Shown: piece after piece, positions 21,787-33,556 of the stretch
Position numbering within the stretch: the first letter of the stretch is position 1
Layout: each line of letters opens with the position of its first letter
Source: Breviolum minutum Mf 1.05b.01
Taxonomy: Eukaryota; Sar; Dinophyceae; Suessiales; Symbiodiniaceae
Assembly (NCBI GenBank): GCA_000507305.1
Contig: DF239113.1
Coordinates: 85,042-149,041 of the forward strand
Reading direction: 5' to 3'
DNA: 64,000 nucleotides
The notes under the pieces: generated by a model
Told to the model about the DNA's origin: nothing
What the model saw: the letters and a program-made list of their open reading frames with translations, nothing else
Databases searched by the model: none
Program-made: the position numbers and the translations under genes

Positions 21787-21923
21787 ACTTGGAGGTTCAA
21801 GATACTTAGGATACGTGGATAGTAACCAGGGTTATAACTCCTATAAGTGGGTTATATGTCCCCAAATCCTAGAGTTATAAACCTACATATGACCAGTTAC
21901 TAAGTATCCTGAACCTCTAAGTA
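21787..21923. repeat. Family C element copy
   Basis: ACTTGGAGGTTCAAGATACT ... AGTATCCTGAACCTCTAAGT, with the core GGGTTATATGTCCCCAAATC. Confidence 0.9.
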
Positions 21924-22729
21924 TCCAATCATCTGGCTTAACCACCATGTATGGCGGTCATGTTGGTTTCAGGGAGGGTTGAGTTATGAGTGGGGTGAAA
22001 TAACCCCAGTGAAAAAACCCCATCCAATCATCTGACCAAATGGATAAAAATTCAACAGCTGCTTTATCTGAAAATCAGCCCTGGACAAGGAGATGAAGCA
22101 AACTTGGAAAGCATTATTTATCTCGCCAAATTACAATATTTCATCAACATAGAATCCCTGACGGTGGTCAATAACCTTAACAAAGGCATTATTTCTGGAC
22201 GGGGGTACGTGGCCCAGGGGGGTTGGTTGACGATCGCCATGATGTGCTCCTTCAAGAAGCAGTAAGAGATACAGTCCCAAATTCTCAATTTCACTTGAGC
22301 AATGAACAAAAACCTGGTTGTTTAGGGTATACAATGTATATACATGATTCTACTACCCAGCTCTTGTCGAGTTATATTAGGGATAAATAATAAATCATGA
22401 AATAAGGATCCCTATGTACCAACCAGGATTTCCCATGGAAAGTATCCGAGGGTTCTTTTCGTAGCTCACTTTGTTGCTTTTTTTCCTCAAATTTTGGGTT
22501 TTTTCGTCATCAGCAAGATGCCGATGCGACTTGTAAGGGATGATCATACCCCCTGTATTTTGGGACTTTTTCCACCATGACAGCCTATGACACATACTGA
22601 TATTCTTGATGCTTCAAAAAAACCCTGAATAACCACCGTTTGGATGTACAAAACCTGGTAAAGAATGAGAAATTTACCAATTTCTCAACTGGTGACCGCC
22701 GGATTTCGAAAAACCATCAACAATTACCA

Positions 22730-22889
22730 TACTTAGAGGTTCGTTCGGATACTTAGGAGGGCCGTGGAGGTTGTAACCACGGTTTTGAACACCTCTATTT
22801 TCGTGGGTCAAAAATGTCCAAAAAAATCCTAGGATTATAAACCTACATTTTTCACCAGTTACATCCAGGACCTCCTGAACCTCTAAGGA
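22730..22889. repeat. Family C element, diverged and expanded
   Basis: Ends ACTTAGAGGTTCGTTC / CTGAACCTCTAAGG; middle altered (GGTTGTAACCACGGTTTTG). Confidence 0.75.
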
Positions 22890-23052
22890 TTCGTGTCGGT
22901 TGGGTTACGTTCCGTGCGATTTTGGAACATCCATCCCTCACATGCGGTCGGCCTAAAACACAACGATAGAACAGAAAGAAAATGGAGAACCATTCCTTGG
23001 TCAAAAACGGCGTTGGATTTTTTTTTCAGCCCAAAAATCGCACCCGTTCGAA

Positions 23053-23275
23053 CGGGATGTCTCAGGAAGATAGGAAATGGTTAGTGAATGAGTTATAATC
23101 TACTTATACATGGTGTTTCCTTAAATGGTGGTACCCCCAAAACACCCAAAATGATCATTTTTAGTAGGAAAACGCATGCTCGTTGGGTACCACCATTTTG
23201 GGAAACCCCTAAATATTGAAAATTTATAACCCACTTAATTACTAACCTTTGATCCTAACCTCCTGAGACAGCGAA
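23053..23275. mobile_element. Family B element with a family H element nested inside
   Basis: B ends (GGATGTCTCAGGAAGATAGG ... CCTAACCTCCTGAGACA) are split by a complete H element at about 23109-23210 (GGTGTTTCCTTAAATGGTGG ... GGTACCACCATTTTGGGAAA). Confidence 0.8.
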
Positions 23276-23341
23276 GTTGGCACAGGTCCCCTCTAAAGAA
23301 AATCTTCCCCTATCAAATCTCTGTCAAGATGAATGAAAATC

Positions 23342-23424
23342 ATGCTCCATACATGGTATATTTACATGCTTTTACCATAAATTTAAGCCAAATGTAGGTA
23401 AATATGCCATACATGGAGCATATG
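23342..23424. repeat. Family I inverted repeat
   Basis: TGCTCCATACATGGTATATT paired with AAATATGCCATACATGGAGC. Confidence 0.85.
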
Positions 23425-23723
23425 GCCCATGAAAAGTTACCACCCCAAAAGGAAGGCAGTCTTTATGATAATCATTTTCAGGCTCTATGTCAATTTTCGA
23501 TGGTGTGATGAAACAATCTCATCGCACATCGACGTAACCCATTATTGTTTCATTTTGCAAAATCAACCACCTACGCTGATTTTACAACAGGAATACTGGG
23601 ATGTCCATGGTACTTAGTAGATATGATATAAGTAGGTAGTAAGTCCTGCAAATAGGTGAAATAAACCAACTTACTGACTAGTTACATCTAGTTACTAACT
23701 TCGATGGACATCCTAGTATTCTT

Positions 23724-23819
23724 CTAATTGGTGGTTTCAATCCATCTGAAAAACATTAGTAAAATAGGATCATTTCCCCAAGTAGGGGTGAAAAAAAATG
23801 GTTTGAAACCACCACCTAG
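23724..23819. repeat. Family A element copy
   Basis: CTAATTGGTGGTTTCAATCC ... TTTGAAACCACCACCTAG. Confidence 0.85.
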
Positions 23820-24085
23820 TCTAGTTTCTGCCGACAGAACTTCAAATAAAAGTGATCCACCTGGAACATACCAGGTAACCCAAAATCAAACATGAAAGGA
23901 CTTGCTTTCTAAACAGGTTGAGGGTCTGGGGTATGTTCCAGGGTATGTTGGAGTTTTCTGAGACATTTAGCATGGAAAATTGTTCTCTGTTGCTCATCAA
24001 ATGATGTCAAATATACCTGGTGTACCCGGCCTCACCCTACCAACAACCCAACAACCCAACAACCATAAAGAATGTATCATAATGA

Positions 24086-24335
24086 ATGAACTTCCTTCCA
24101 TTGTGGGCTGAAAAATACGTGAATCAACAAACATCAGGTGCCATAGACGGTGTATCCAACAGTCAGGGCTTGCTATGTGTCATGTCCCCCGTATCAAAAA
24201 TCACCCCGAAACAGGTGGAGGTTTATCCATCATTTATGTCACACCGTTGCGTTTGGGGGGCCAAACCGGTGGTCAAAATGCAGTTTTAGTCGCAGGGACC
24301 ATTTCATGAAGCGTTTTTGAAGGTATATGAACAAT
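24086..24335 (+). CDS. Coding block, unknown protein, one in-frame TAG
   Basis: The plus frame SGAIDGVSNSQGLLCVMSPV then ITPKQVEVYPSFMSHRCVWG continues through TAG at 24287 (MQF-Q-SQGPFHEAFLKVYEQYT) until the E element starting near 24336. About 29% first-position G by hand. The sequence after the TAG stays coherent for about 15 codons, which favours sense reading. No family recognised. Confidence 0.5.
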
Positions 24336-24455
24336 ACACTCCTTGAAACTAACAGCAACAGCACAAACACTGGGGGTGTTGGTTCAGATGATGAATTTCC
24401 TTTTGGGGCCCTCGGCCTCCTTGTAGGTGCAAACTGTTAGTTTCTGGAAGGGTCT
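24336..24455. repeat. Family E element copy
   Basis: ACTCCTTGAAACTAACAGC ... GCAAACTGTTAGTTTCTGG, at the 3' edge of the coding block 24086-24335. Confidence 0.75.
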
Positions 24456-24898
24456 ATGACCTGTGTGAACCGTCGGAGCCGACAAGTTCTTAATGATCAC
24501 CACGATCGGTGGGTCCCTAAGATGCCTTATAAATGGAGTTAAAACCTATAAGATCCTTATAGATGAAGCGATCTAACTTAACTTCATTGAAAGGGGTAAA
24601 AGTTATGCTGAAAGAGTGAACACCCATGTATTGTTGGCCATTTATGGGCAAGCCCCTCGTTTCACTCCATGTCTATTTTTCCGCTCGGCGTAGGGCTCGG
24701 GGGCCCCATTTCACGAGACTCTGATTCCGAGGTGCATTGACATTCTCAATCACGATCCGACAGGGTGGAGCCCAATTTGCGAAGAGGATCTCCTCTTGGA
24801 AAAAACATCCAAAACTGGTGTTACTAAGAGGGGAATCCTCTTAAGAATGATACGAATTTTAGGATTTTTGGAGCTTGGTGAAAGAGGATGATCATGAT

Positions 24899-24981
24899 GA
24901 TAGTGCATGATGAATGATGAATATGATGATGATGATGATGATGATGATGATAATGATGATGCTGCTGCTGCTGATGCTGCT

Positions 24982-25012
<31 letters not shown>

Positions 25013-25067
25013 ATGATGATGTTGATGTTGTTGTTGTATGATGAGGATGAGGATGAGGATGAGGATG

Positions 25068-25150
<83 letters not shown>
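24899..25150. repeat. ATG/CTG/ATGAGG compound microsatellite, about 250 bp
   Basis: Blocks of ATG repeats, then CTG-rich, then GATGAGG hexamers, then about 30 ATG units. Depending on frame it would encode runs of Asp, Met or, with TGA as sense, Trp. Confidence 0.95.
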
Positions 25151-25151
<1 letters not shown>

Positions 25152-25348
25152 GTCAAGGACATATGTGCTACAGCGACACTGAGTACATGTCAGGACAAAT
25201 CAGGCAGGTTCAGGTTGTTGAATCTCCACCAATCAAGTCAAGATCTATTTGGTGTCAACCACCCGGTAACCCTGTTGCGACTCTTTGCACGTCATATGGT
25301 AGGGCAAATGGTCATCCATTGCTCATTTATACTCATGTATATAGATAA
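25151..25348 (+). CDS. Possible coding block after the ATG repeat; frame unresolved
   Basis: Two plus frames are stop-free. One continues a poly-Asp tract into GHMCYSDTEYMSGQIRQVQV; the other, in the Met frame, gives QDLFGVNHPVTLLRLFARHM. Both have about 27% first-position G. An acidic tract feeding into a real protein is possible but unproven. Confidence 0.3.
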
Positions 25349-25477
25349 AGGGCAGTTTTGGACAAGAATCCCCCTCATAATGGTAGCATCACCCCCAATA
25401 CTGGTTACTTAGTTTTATTTCTAGTCCTAATCTTAATGGTAATATAACGGTGGTTTAATGGTAGTCCTTACATACAA

Positions 25478-25650
25478 CTGGCTTTTTTGAACGTAGGTCA
25501 TTTTTTTGGTCACAAGCGCCAATGGGCCAATGAGTAGACTTTCCGGAGGTAATTTTCGGCTTTGGAGCAGCACAACTGTCAGATCCCAAAACGCAAAAAG
25601 CTAGCAATCTGCAATTTTTCCAAAGCCCATGCCTAACAACTTTCAGTGGG
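25478..25650 (-). CDS. Possible coding block, cysteine- and lysine-rich
   Basis: The minus frame RHGLWKNCRLLAFCVLGSDS then CAAPKPKITSGKSTHWPIGA is stop-free with moderate GNN bias. No domain recognised. An I-family repeat lies directly upstream at about 25.66 kb. Confidence 0.35.
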
Positions 25651-26459
25651 TGAACCATCAACTAATGCATAGGATCCATACTATGTAATATTTACCTATA
25701 CATTTACCATAAACTTCCAGTATGCCAAATGTACGTAAATAAAAATGGTAAATATATACCATACATGGATTGTATAGCTAATGGTAAATTGGTGCTTTCG
25801 GGGCCAAAAAGTTTGGATTCCTGAAGGATCCCCTCACGAAAAAGGATTCTTGGAGGTCCATCGTGCGGGTGAGGGCCCAAAGACTAGCCATAGGATTTAT
25901 GGGACTGGTATATCTACGTACCTTTACCATCATTTACCAAGGGATTCAACGAAATGTAGGTAAATATAGCATACATGGATCCCATGGGATATATTTCAGC
26001 CCAGCCGCAAACATCGTGAGAATTGTACGTGAAAAGGTTCCGAAATACCTGGTCGCGCAAAGTGAGTTTTTTTTCCGTATAGTGATGGTGAACCTTACAT
26101 GCGCATGTTACTCGAATTTTTTTCAACATACATCAAGAGTTTCGGAAGAAATTCCTTTCATTTTCTAGGTGCAAGGAGGGATGGACTAGAGTGGATTAGA
26201 TCTACCCTCCCTAAAAATAACATAGCACCTTCCCAAAAGGAAATTACATCTTTCAACCCCAGTGATTCAGGTGCAACGTTTCAGGGAGTGTAAGTGTAAA
26301 TTCCCACGTGTCCGGCTGGAAGTGTTTCATCTATTTACAGGCGGACAACTTACAACCTACCCCTAAGAATCCGTTATTGGTATGTCCTAAGTCCTAAGAA
26401 AGGCATTCCCATTCTTTTGGGATTCCCCAAAACATCCGTTCCTCGATCGGGAGATTCTT

Positions 26460-26596
26460 ACTTAGAGGTTCAGGATACTTAGTAAGTGGATAGTAACCAG
26501 GGTTTTTTCACCCCTATAAGTGGGTTATGTGTCCCCAAATCGTAGGGTTATAAACCTACATATAACCAGTTCCTAAGTAACCTGAACCTCTAAGTA
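26460..26596. repeat. Family C element copy
   Basis: ACTTAGAGGTTCAGGATACT ... ACCTGAACCTCTAAGTA, near-perfect arms. Confidence 0.9.
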
Positions 26597-26740
26597 GGGT
26601 ACTTACAAAAACAGCCCCGGAAAATTCACATGGAAAACCCCGGAACCTCAACACTTGGTGGTTTGGAAATGGAGAAATCTCCGTGTCCCAGTTTTGAAGA
26701 GGTGGTATTGTTCAGGTGAAAGTTGCCGTTCGTTCTCTGC

Positions 26741-26862
26741 CTGGTTGGGTGTTTAAACAAATCTGAAAAAATATTAGATATAAATTCGAAATCAGTCGTA
26801 TGCGAAACCTTCCCCAATATTCGCGGTGAAAATAAACAGATCTTTGAGTTGCCACCACCCAG
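26741..26862. repeat. Family A element, diverged copy
   Basis: CTGGTTGGGTG ... GAGTTGCCACCACCCAG with an enlarged core. Confidence 0.7.
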
Positions 26863-27887
26863 TTGCGGTGTAGAGGTGAACTAATCCATTTACCACTTGG
26901 TGGCGAAAATGGTAGTTAGTAACTACTAGTAGTTAGTAAGTAAGTTATAACCCTATTTAGGAACGAATTTCAACCAACTTAGAGGGGTTAATTATAGATA
27001 TAACCCAACTTATAATTAGTTACTAATTACCCCAAGTAACCAATGCTATCAACCGACTATGTCCTTACCCTGGAAGTCAAGCCGACCATGAAGAGAATAG
27101 TACCCTGGAAGCATTCAATCCCATAGGATCCACGAGACTCTAATATTTACCCACATTTACCGTACAAATCAACCAAATGTAGGTAAATATAACATACATG
27201 GATCCTATGGCAAAAATAAGGTTGACTACAAACACTTGTCTGTTGTTTTTGGGTTCAATAGTAAGGGTTTTACCAATGCTCTCAGACAATGTCCCCTGGA
27301 ATTGTTGACTACTAGCTATAAACCTATACTAAAAACAATGCCATTTTTACGGAACAAAACACATTCAACAATTGAGCCACGAAAGAAAAACCTCTTACTT
27401 TCCATTGAATCCTGGTTGTTTAAATAGGGATCCTTATAATGATTTTCTATAAATATATACATCATTGCTAAACCCAACCAACCAGGATCCCTATATAAAC
27501 CATTGGGTTATAATATATAATCCCTTATACAACCCAACCAACCAGTGTTTTTTTTTTCATTGCTCAAATAGTCGGCTTGGAGTTCCAGGGCTTACCATAC
27601 CTTAACGAATCTATTCAAGCAGGAGGGGGAATCCCATAGGATTTTCTGTGAAACTGGGCTTGTGAATGATTTCCTTTCCCATTGGATTCCCATGGAAAAC
27701 GGTAGATGTACCTAGATAAAACTATAAACATCAACCATCCATGGATGCGTCTTGGTGGTGAAACAAAGGTAATTTACCATGGTACAATCCGTACAACAAA
27801 CATCACCTGGACCTAAAAAACAGATGAAACAACAATTAATGGCTTATACTTACCATTGGTTTCCCTTAAAAAGGCCTTATTGAACCC

Positions 27888-27996
27888 ATATGGATGTTTC
27901 CGAAAATAGGGGTACCCCCGAATCATCCATTTTAATAGGGTTTTCCATTATAAACCATGCATTTTGGGGTACCCCTATTTTTGGAAACACCCATAT
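27888..27996. repeat. Family H element, near-perfect hairpin
   Basis: ATATGGATGTTTCCGAAAAT ... ATTTTTGGAAACACCCATAT. Sister copies lie near 1.5, 8.6, 10.7, 23.1 (nested), 50.1 and 61.3 kb. Confidence 0.9.
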
Positions 27997-28205
27997 TTCT
28001 GAGGGAGGTTTCGTTGGGCGGGGGTGATACCTTGACCAGCCATTTTAAGATGAAGATGAAACGAGTGACAAATAGACTTCCTGTCGAAGTCCCACGTCGA
28101 TCTCGTCGTTTTCCAAGAATCCACGGCAAAGCCTTGGATAAAAAGTGTGAAGGATTCTACCCTAAGAATCCAAGGGATACCAACGGATCCTTGACGGGAA
28201 TATGT
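27997..28205 (+). CDS. Possible coding block, very basic protein
   Basis: It begins at the H element end. The frame EVSLGGGDTLTSHFKMKMKR continues with RLPVEVPRRSRRFPRIHGKA and DKKCEGFYPKNPRDTNGS; about 28% first-position G. The minus strand is also open. The high Arg/Lys content may suggest nucleic-acid binding, but no domain is visible. Confidence 0.35.
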
Positions 28206-28431
28206 TGAAAGCACATTTTACCATGGGTAAATGAGTGTTATTCCTATCCTTACCTACATTTGGTTGATGTTTATGGTGTTTATGTAGGTAAATACCCTAA
28301 GAATCCCCGAAAACCCCTCCCGATTGAATAGGATGTTTTGGGGTCCAATCCCATCCTAGGAATGTAGGTGTAGTCCTTTTCTTAGGACATACCTACGGAT
28401 TCTTTGGGATCACCATGTACCTGGAAAAGAT

Positions 28432-28551
28432 ACTGTTGATGGTTCACAAACCCTGCTAACCAGTTGATCAGTTGATATGGTAAATATATCCCATTATTTA
28501 ATTACAGGGTTTCCTACATGTTGGGTGGTGCCGGATTTCTTCCATCAACAG
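28432..28551. repeat. Family L element copy
   Basis: ACTGTTGATGGTTCACAAAC ... GGATTTCTTCCATCAACAG. Confidence 0.8.
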
Positions 28552-29350
28552 GAGGAAAATCCCATTTTCATAGGCAACAGTGGCTGGTTTCAAGGGTTTC
28601 AAGTTGATGGAAATTAACAGTTAGAGGTTATATGGCTGGACCCCCAAAAGACCAAACCTCAGGAGGCAATTTTTTTGGATGTCTAGGGCATGTAGCACTT
28701 TTTGTTTCAACCCCTAAGTATCCTGACCCCTCAAAACTGGCTACTTTGAGGACCCTACCCCTACTTTTTTTTTCAGGTTCAAACACCTCCATTGGAGGGT
28801 CCAATGATCCTTAGGGAAGGCAACAAAAAATCTGGAACCTGATTTGGAAGGGATCTCCAACTTTGATAGAAACATATGGAAACTGAGGACTTGTTGACAT
28901 GAAACTCAAAGACAGGATACACGGGTCATGATGAACTACCAACCCAAACAATGCCTTATTATAAGGGAAATTCCCTTAGAATTCCTCTACATTTGTATTG
29001 TTTGATTGCACCCAAATGGGTAATTTCACAACCCTTGGGATGTTATGGGTGTTTTTTTTTCCGTTCAAGACACGTGCTGATAACCAGACCGGCGACGCAT
29101 TGCAAGAAGGTCAAAAGGCCTTGGCGCCGCTGCGTCCAACAACGGTCCATGCCCAACAGGAATGAATTTCTTCTGGAAAAAGTGACATACCTTGGGATGC
29201 AACCTACAAGGTGGGCCGAAAGTCACCAGTTATTTTCGTAGGGTCCCAAAAAATCCACGGATTTTTTTCTGGATGAAATAACCCCAGTTAAAAAAACCCA
29301 TTTATTTTCAGCCATTTGTAGTGGGGGCCACATTTCACTCCATTTCTAAC

Positions 29351-29470
29351 TACCCTCCCTGAAACTAACAGCTCGCCCCTCAAAATTGATGGTTGGAACA
29401 AAACTCCGGCTTTCGTTTTGGGACTCGGCTTTTTTTCCATGAACTTTTGCTGTTAGTTTCAGGGAGGGTA
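29351..29470. repeat. Family E element, best-preserved ends
   Basis: TACCCTCCCTGAAACTAACA ... TGTTAGTTTCAGGGAGGGTA, perfect 20-bp inverted ends beginning and ending with TA. Confidence 0.9.
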
Positions 29471-29944
29471 GTGGGTGCCCACCTTGCAGGATAGTGAATT
29501 ACGTACTTTTAGCCAAGTTTGGAAAATCCCACTCACTAAACCTTCCCTCATTTCTGACGAGAGTGCTTGGTATCCTGGAAGGGGAATTTTCATTCCAAGA
29601 AATCGTCTTGGATTTGCTTGTGAATGATGCTTGGAACAAGCAAAAAATAGTTTCCTCAGTTTCACGGTGATTTACCATGATAGAACGTAAACAATGACCG
29701 TGGGGCTAAAAGGGTCCACCCGACCATGTACCATATGAAGGGTGAACCGTTCACCCGATTAAATCCTGTCGTCATGTGCGCCAAGGAACCCAACTTGTCA
29801 AATAATAACCTTAAACAAGTCCAACTTGTTAAAAAAACTACCCAGATGCTCCATGTATGACAGATATACCTTGCCATTTGCTTGAAAAGTTCATTTGACC
29901 ACTTTTTCATCTTTCACGTAGGAAAAGCATGCCTACATGGAGCA

Positions 29945-30464
29945 TCTGGGGTTTTACGTACCGCCAGAGGGGCAAAAACTCCAAAAGAGCATGTTGCAAC
30001 TGGCGATGAGGCATTTCCTCGGGTTTTTGCAGCGTGCGATGTTTTTGCAGTGTGTACCCCCCAATTACGGATGTTGTAGGGTCAGGTTGCCCAGGTTACC
30101 GTCCCTGAAACTAACATGTTGTAAACCTGAACATGGATGGTTGGAAGACAATCCTTTCCTTTTTGAAAGGCCTATCTTCAGGGGCGAACTGTTAGTTTCA
30201 AGGAGTGTACAGTTTTGTTGCACCAAAAAACATGGGGGCCATGCATGTTTTTTTGGAAGAAAGTTGGGGAGGGATCGTCTGGTGTAAACTCGCAGATTCA
30301 TGTTTCGTAGAAAAATTGATTCATGGAATTAAATTAATGAAAGCTCTCATGATGTTTTGATGTTTTCTGACTGGCGAAGTCTCATTTGACTAGCAAATCA
30401 AGTCTCCCTTTTCTGGGGTAACCTTCTCCTAACGAGGCACGGAGAATTGATGTTACATCCCCAG
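29945..30464 (+). CDS. Coding block split by a family E element
   Basis: The upstream part reads AKTPKEHVATGDEAFPRVFA (about 45% first-position G). After one extra C in a 6-C run it continues TDVVGSGCPGY up to the E element at 30098, then SFVAPKNMGAMHVFLEESWG and WCKLADSCFVEKLIHGIK, with TGA, TAG, TAA and TGA in frame, ending at CCCCAG|GTTGATCC. Deleting the E element with one TA keeps the frame across the gap. No family recognised. The homopolymer correction at about 30060 is an assumption. Confidence 0.45.
30098..30209. mobile_element. Family E element inside a coding block (candidate introner)
   Basis: TACCGTCCCTGAAACTAACA ... GAACTGTTAGTTTCAAGGAG, ending TGTA. Several GT/GA...AG choices at its ends leave residues in multiples of three. 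Confidence 0.75.
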
Positions 30465-32205
30465 GTTGATCCTCCTGACCTGTAATTAGTGGCACCCATC
30501 CCCCAACAACCAACATAGGACATAAGATCGACCCCACAAATCCCAATATTGTTGAAAAGGAATTCTTTTTTCAAGTCCCACCATTTTGAGGGTTCAATAT
30601 ATACTAGAAGTAACTAGAATTTTACGGATCATAACTTCTTCCTGGTCCACTTGACTGTTGCCAACCAATTTGTTGCATGTTTGTCCCCAGTCCTACAACA
30701 ATGGTCCGCGGGAAAACACATGTGAAAACTGTCTTAAATTCACCTTGGAGGTGAAGAAACCCAGCAGGAATTACTGCCAGGGTGTTGATAGAGGTTACGG
30801 TTTATGGAAGAAATCCCATTATTTACAGGATAAAAGTTACTGCTAGCTTATCCCATTATTTACAGGATTTTGATAGATTTGAGGTGATGCAGGATTTCTT
30901 CCATCAACAGTAGTAACTAGTAAGTTTGTGCATAGTGTATAACCTTTTTATGGGACTTACAACCTTCTTATATAGAGGTTATAATCAATTTCCTAAGTAC
31001 CACGGACATCCCAGTGTCCCCAGAAATTTGGGTCTGAGACGCAACATGATGTTTCGGGAACCTTTTTATGGACTATGCGTGGATATCTGGGGTAGCAAGT
31101 TAAATTTCAGAAATGTGCCCTTCCGGGCTTGCCGCTTTGGTTCCTTTTAGGGAAAGTATCTCCAACCTTTGGACCCCAACAAAACCTATGAAGCCGGGAA
31201 AAAACTTTTAAAGCCTAAAGATATTGCAGGACACCGTGGGTTTTGATGGAATCCCATATCCCCATATCCTGCGATGTCTAACAGGATTCAGGATGACACC
31301 CCCATTATAAAACACCGTTCGAACTTGGAAAGAAGAGCCACCTTGACATCTGAGCCAGGAAAAAATCCCGGTCTTACTTTCAATTGAACCCTGGCTGTTT
31401 AACAGGGGTTCTTATGTCATGGTTCATGAAAAAATCCCCACGTAACTGGGTAGTATTTCATCCCCGAAAAATACCCTAAACAACCAGGGGTCCTTTTTCA
31501 TTGCTCATCCGAATATCACCGAACATCACCAAGAGTCACCAACAAATGCAACGATGCCAACCTGCAATTCGGATGGATTTTCGATATTTTCGCCTTTTCC
31601 ATTGCATCATGGTTCAGTGGTGCAGATGCGAAACTACCCTTGGTTATACCTGAGGGATAAATTTGATAAACCATCAACAAAAGGATCTCGGGGAATCTTA
31701 AACAACCAGGATTTTCATGATTCCACGGAAAAAATGGGTGTACGTATCTCCGATTTCTGATCTCACCTTTCAAAAATAAGACGGCCTTTTTTTACTGAAC
31801 TGCATGATTGTTGGAGAAACAGTAACACGTCACCAAAGCTGTATATACTGGGATGATTGGATTGTGAACATTAAATATCTTGAGTATCTTCTTGCAGCTT
31901 CTAAGCTGATGACTTATTGACCAACTGTGTAGGACGTTGTGGCTTTTGGATGCAGCAAATATACATCAGTATACCACCTTTTTTCAAGGAATCAAGGTGC
32001 AAAATCCAGATTCTTACGAGATCATACATTTTCTAGGTCAATTGGGGAAGAATGACATAGAACATCTCTGTAGAGAATCCATTTCTTCAAAAAAATCCAA
32101 GGTTGGCGAAACACCTGCAACTCATCACAGGGGCATTAGCTGGTTCATGGGCGATTAAGCATAATTCTGTAAACTAAGATGTTATTGCTAATCAACCAAC
32201 CCCAC

Positions 32206-32696
32206 CTGCTCTTCACACGAACTCATAGCATAGAAATTTCGTCGATGCGGCTCTCCCGGAACCACATGTCTTCCTGATTGCTATGGATCTCTTGCGGCGT
32301 GCAGATTTTCCAGGATAACGGCGAAGGAGTCTTTCACGACTTTGGTTCAAGCTCTTGTTGGTTCACCTGCTGGTTCACGCACTTCCAGTTCCGGCTTAGC
32401 CATGAAAATGATAAGGTCGGTGACATGATTGGGTGCCTCCCGGGGTATCCTGCAATCAAAGGAGTCTGTCGAAACGGCCATCCTCAAACGGTGATGATTC
32501 AAATGCGGTACTTCAAACCACTTCGGATGATCCTGTTTCCTTGCCTCAGCTGCCCTTTGTCACCAATTGGCTCTTCCCGGCCTTTCCCAAAAAAGGCACT
32601 GGAGCGAATGGCGCCTCCCCTGGAGATGCTTGTACAACTGCATGTCTGTGATGTGATGGCCCATTTTGGTGGAAAATTCTCCTTGACGCATCTCCC
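32206..32696 (-). CDS. Coding block of about 163 codons with three in-frame stops
   Basis: Bounded by acceptor TTTCTGAG|GG (end of a K-type repeat) and a consensus donor GAAGAGCAG|GTGGGG. One frame throughout: MRQGEFSTKMGHHITDMQLY, TGA (RANW-W-QRAAEARKQ), KWFEVPHLNHHRLRMAVSTD, TGA (TRA-W-TKVVKDSFAV), TAG (RDP-Q-QSGRHVV). First-position G is about 35%. It shares a segment of about 110 bp with 6880-6985 in the same coding orientation. The plus strand carries a 168-codon stop-free frame, judged a shadow from its Phe/Cys/His/Pro composition. Function unknown. Confidence 0.55.
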
Positions 32697-32843
32697 CTCA
32701 GAAATAAGGGTTTTAACAGTCGGCCTTGAAGGGAAACCAATGGTTCATAAGCCGGAGCAAAATCCCCTGGGAGAGGTGGGTTGATTAGTCATGAAGATGT
32801 GCCGATCGAAACCTCAAAACCCATTGTTTCAAAATAGTGGTAC

Positions 32844-32953
32844 ACCCCCGAAATCTAACATAGAATCAGATACCAAAAATGATGGTTTCGAATAGGAATC
32901 TCCTTTTCCGGGGGTCTATTTTCTGTTGCTATGTTAGATTCAGGGGGGGATTC
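32844..32953. repeat. Family E element copy
   Basis: CACCCCCGAAATCTAACATA ... TTGCTATGTTAGATTCAGGG. Confidence 0.8.
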
Positions 32954-33556
32954 TATTCCTCAAAATTTCGGCGCTGTACACCGTGCCTTTCCTGCTGATA
33001 TTTAAGATCAAACACCTAAGGGACTTGGTGCAGAAAAAACACCTGCGAGGCACCTTAGGTAGGAAATATATAAAAATTCATGAGTATTGATTTTAGAATA
33101 TGCTTTTCCAAAGGTTAAAGTTAAACATGTCATGGGCCCCCTTTTTACCTACATTTTTTTTTGTGTTTTTTTGGATTGCCATTTTTCCTTTATTTTTCCA
33201 TGGGTTGGAAGGGGGCTCATGGTAGAAGCTGAAAAACCTGAAGAAAACACAATCTCCAGAAGGTACCATGAGCCCATGAGCCCATAAACCCATGGAAAAA
33301 TAAAGGTAAAATGGCCACCTAAAAACCAGGGTTATTTACCAAAAAAACCTCTAAACATGTAGGTTTTGGGGGCCCATGGTATTCAGGTTTCCAGGTTACA
33401 CTGCGACAGGGGAGGGAGGGTTACATCTGATACATATGAGAGTTGATGGTATCAGATGGCAGGCTGGAAAATCCACAGAATTTCAAATTTTGATATCCTA
33501 ACTGGGTAAAAACATGGTAGGATTTTCTGGCCTGCAATTTTTTTGTTAGTTTGCAG

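Noticed and set aside
32278..32784. 168-codon stop-free plus-strand frame
   Set aside because: Phe/Cys/His/Pro-heavy composition and it crosses a K-type repeat. The minus frame has better periodicity, consensus splice borders and homology to 6.9 kb.
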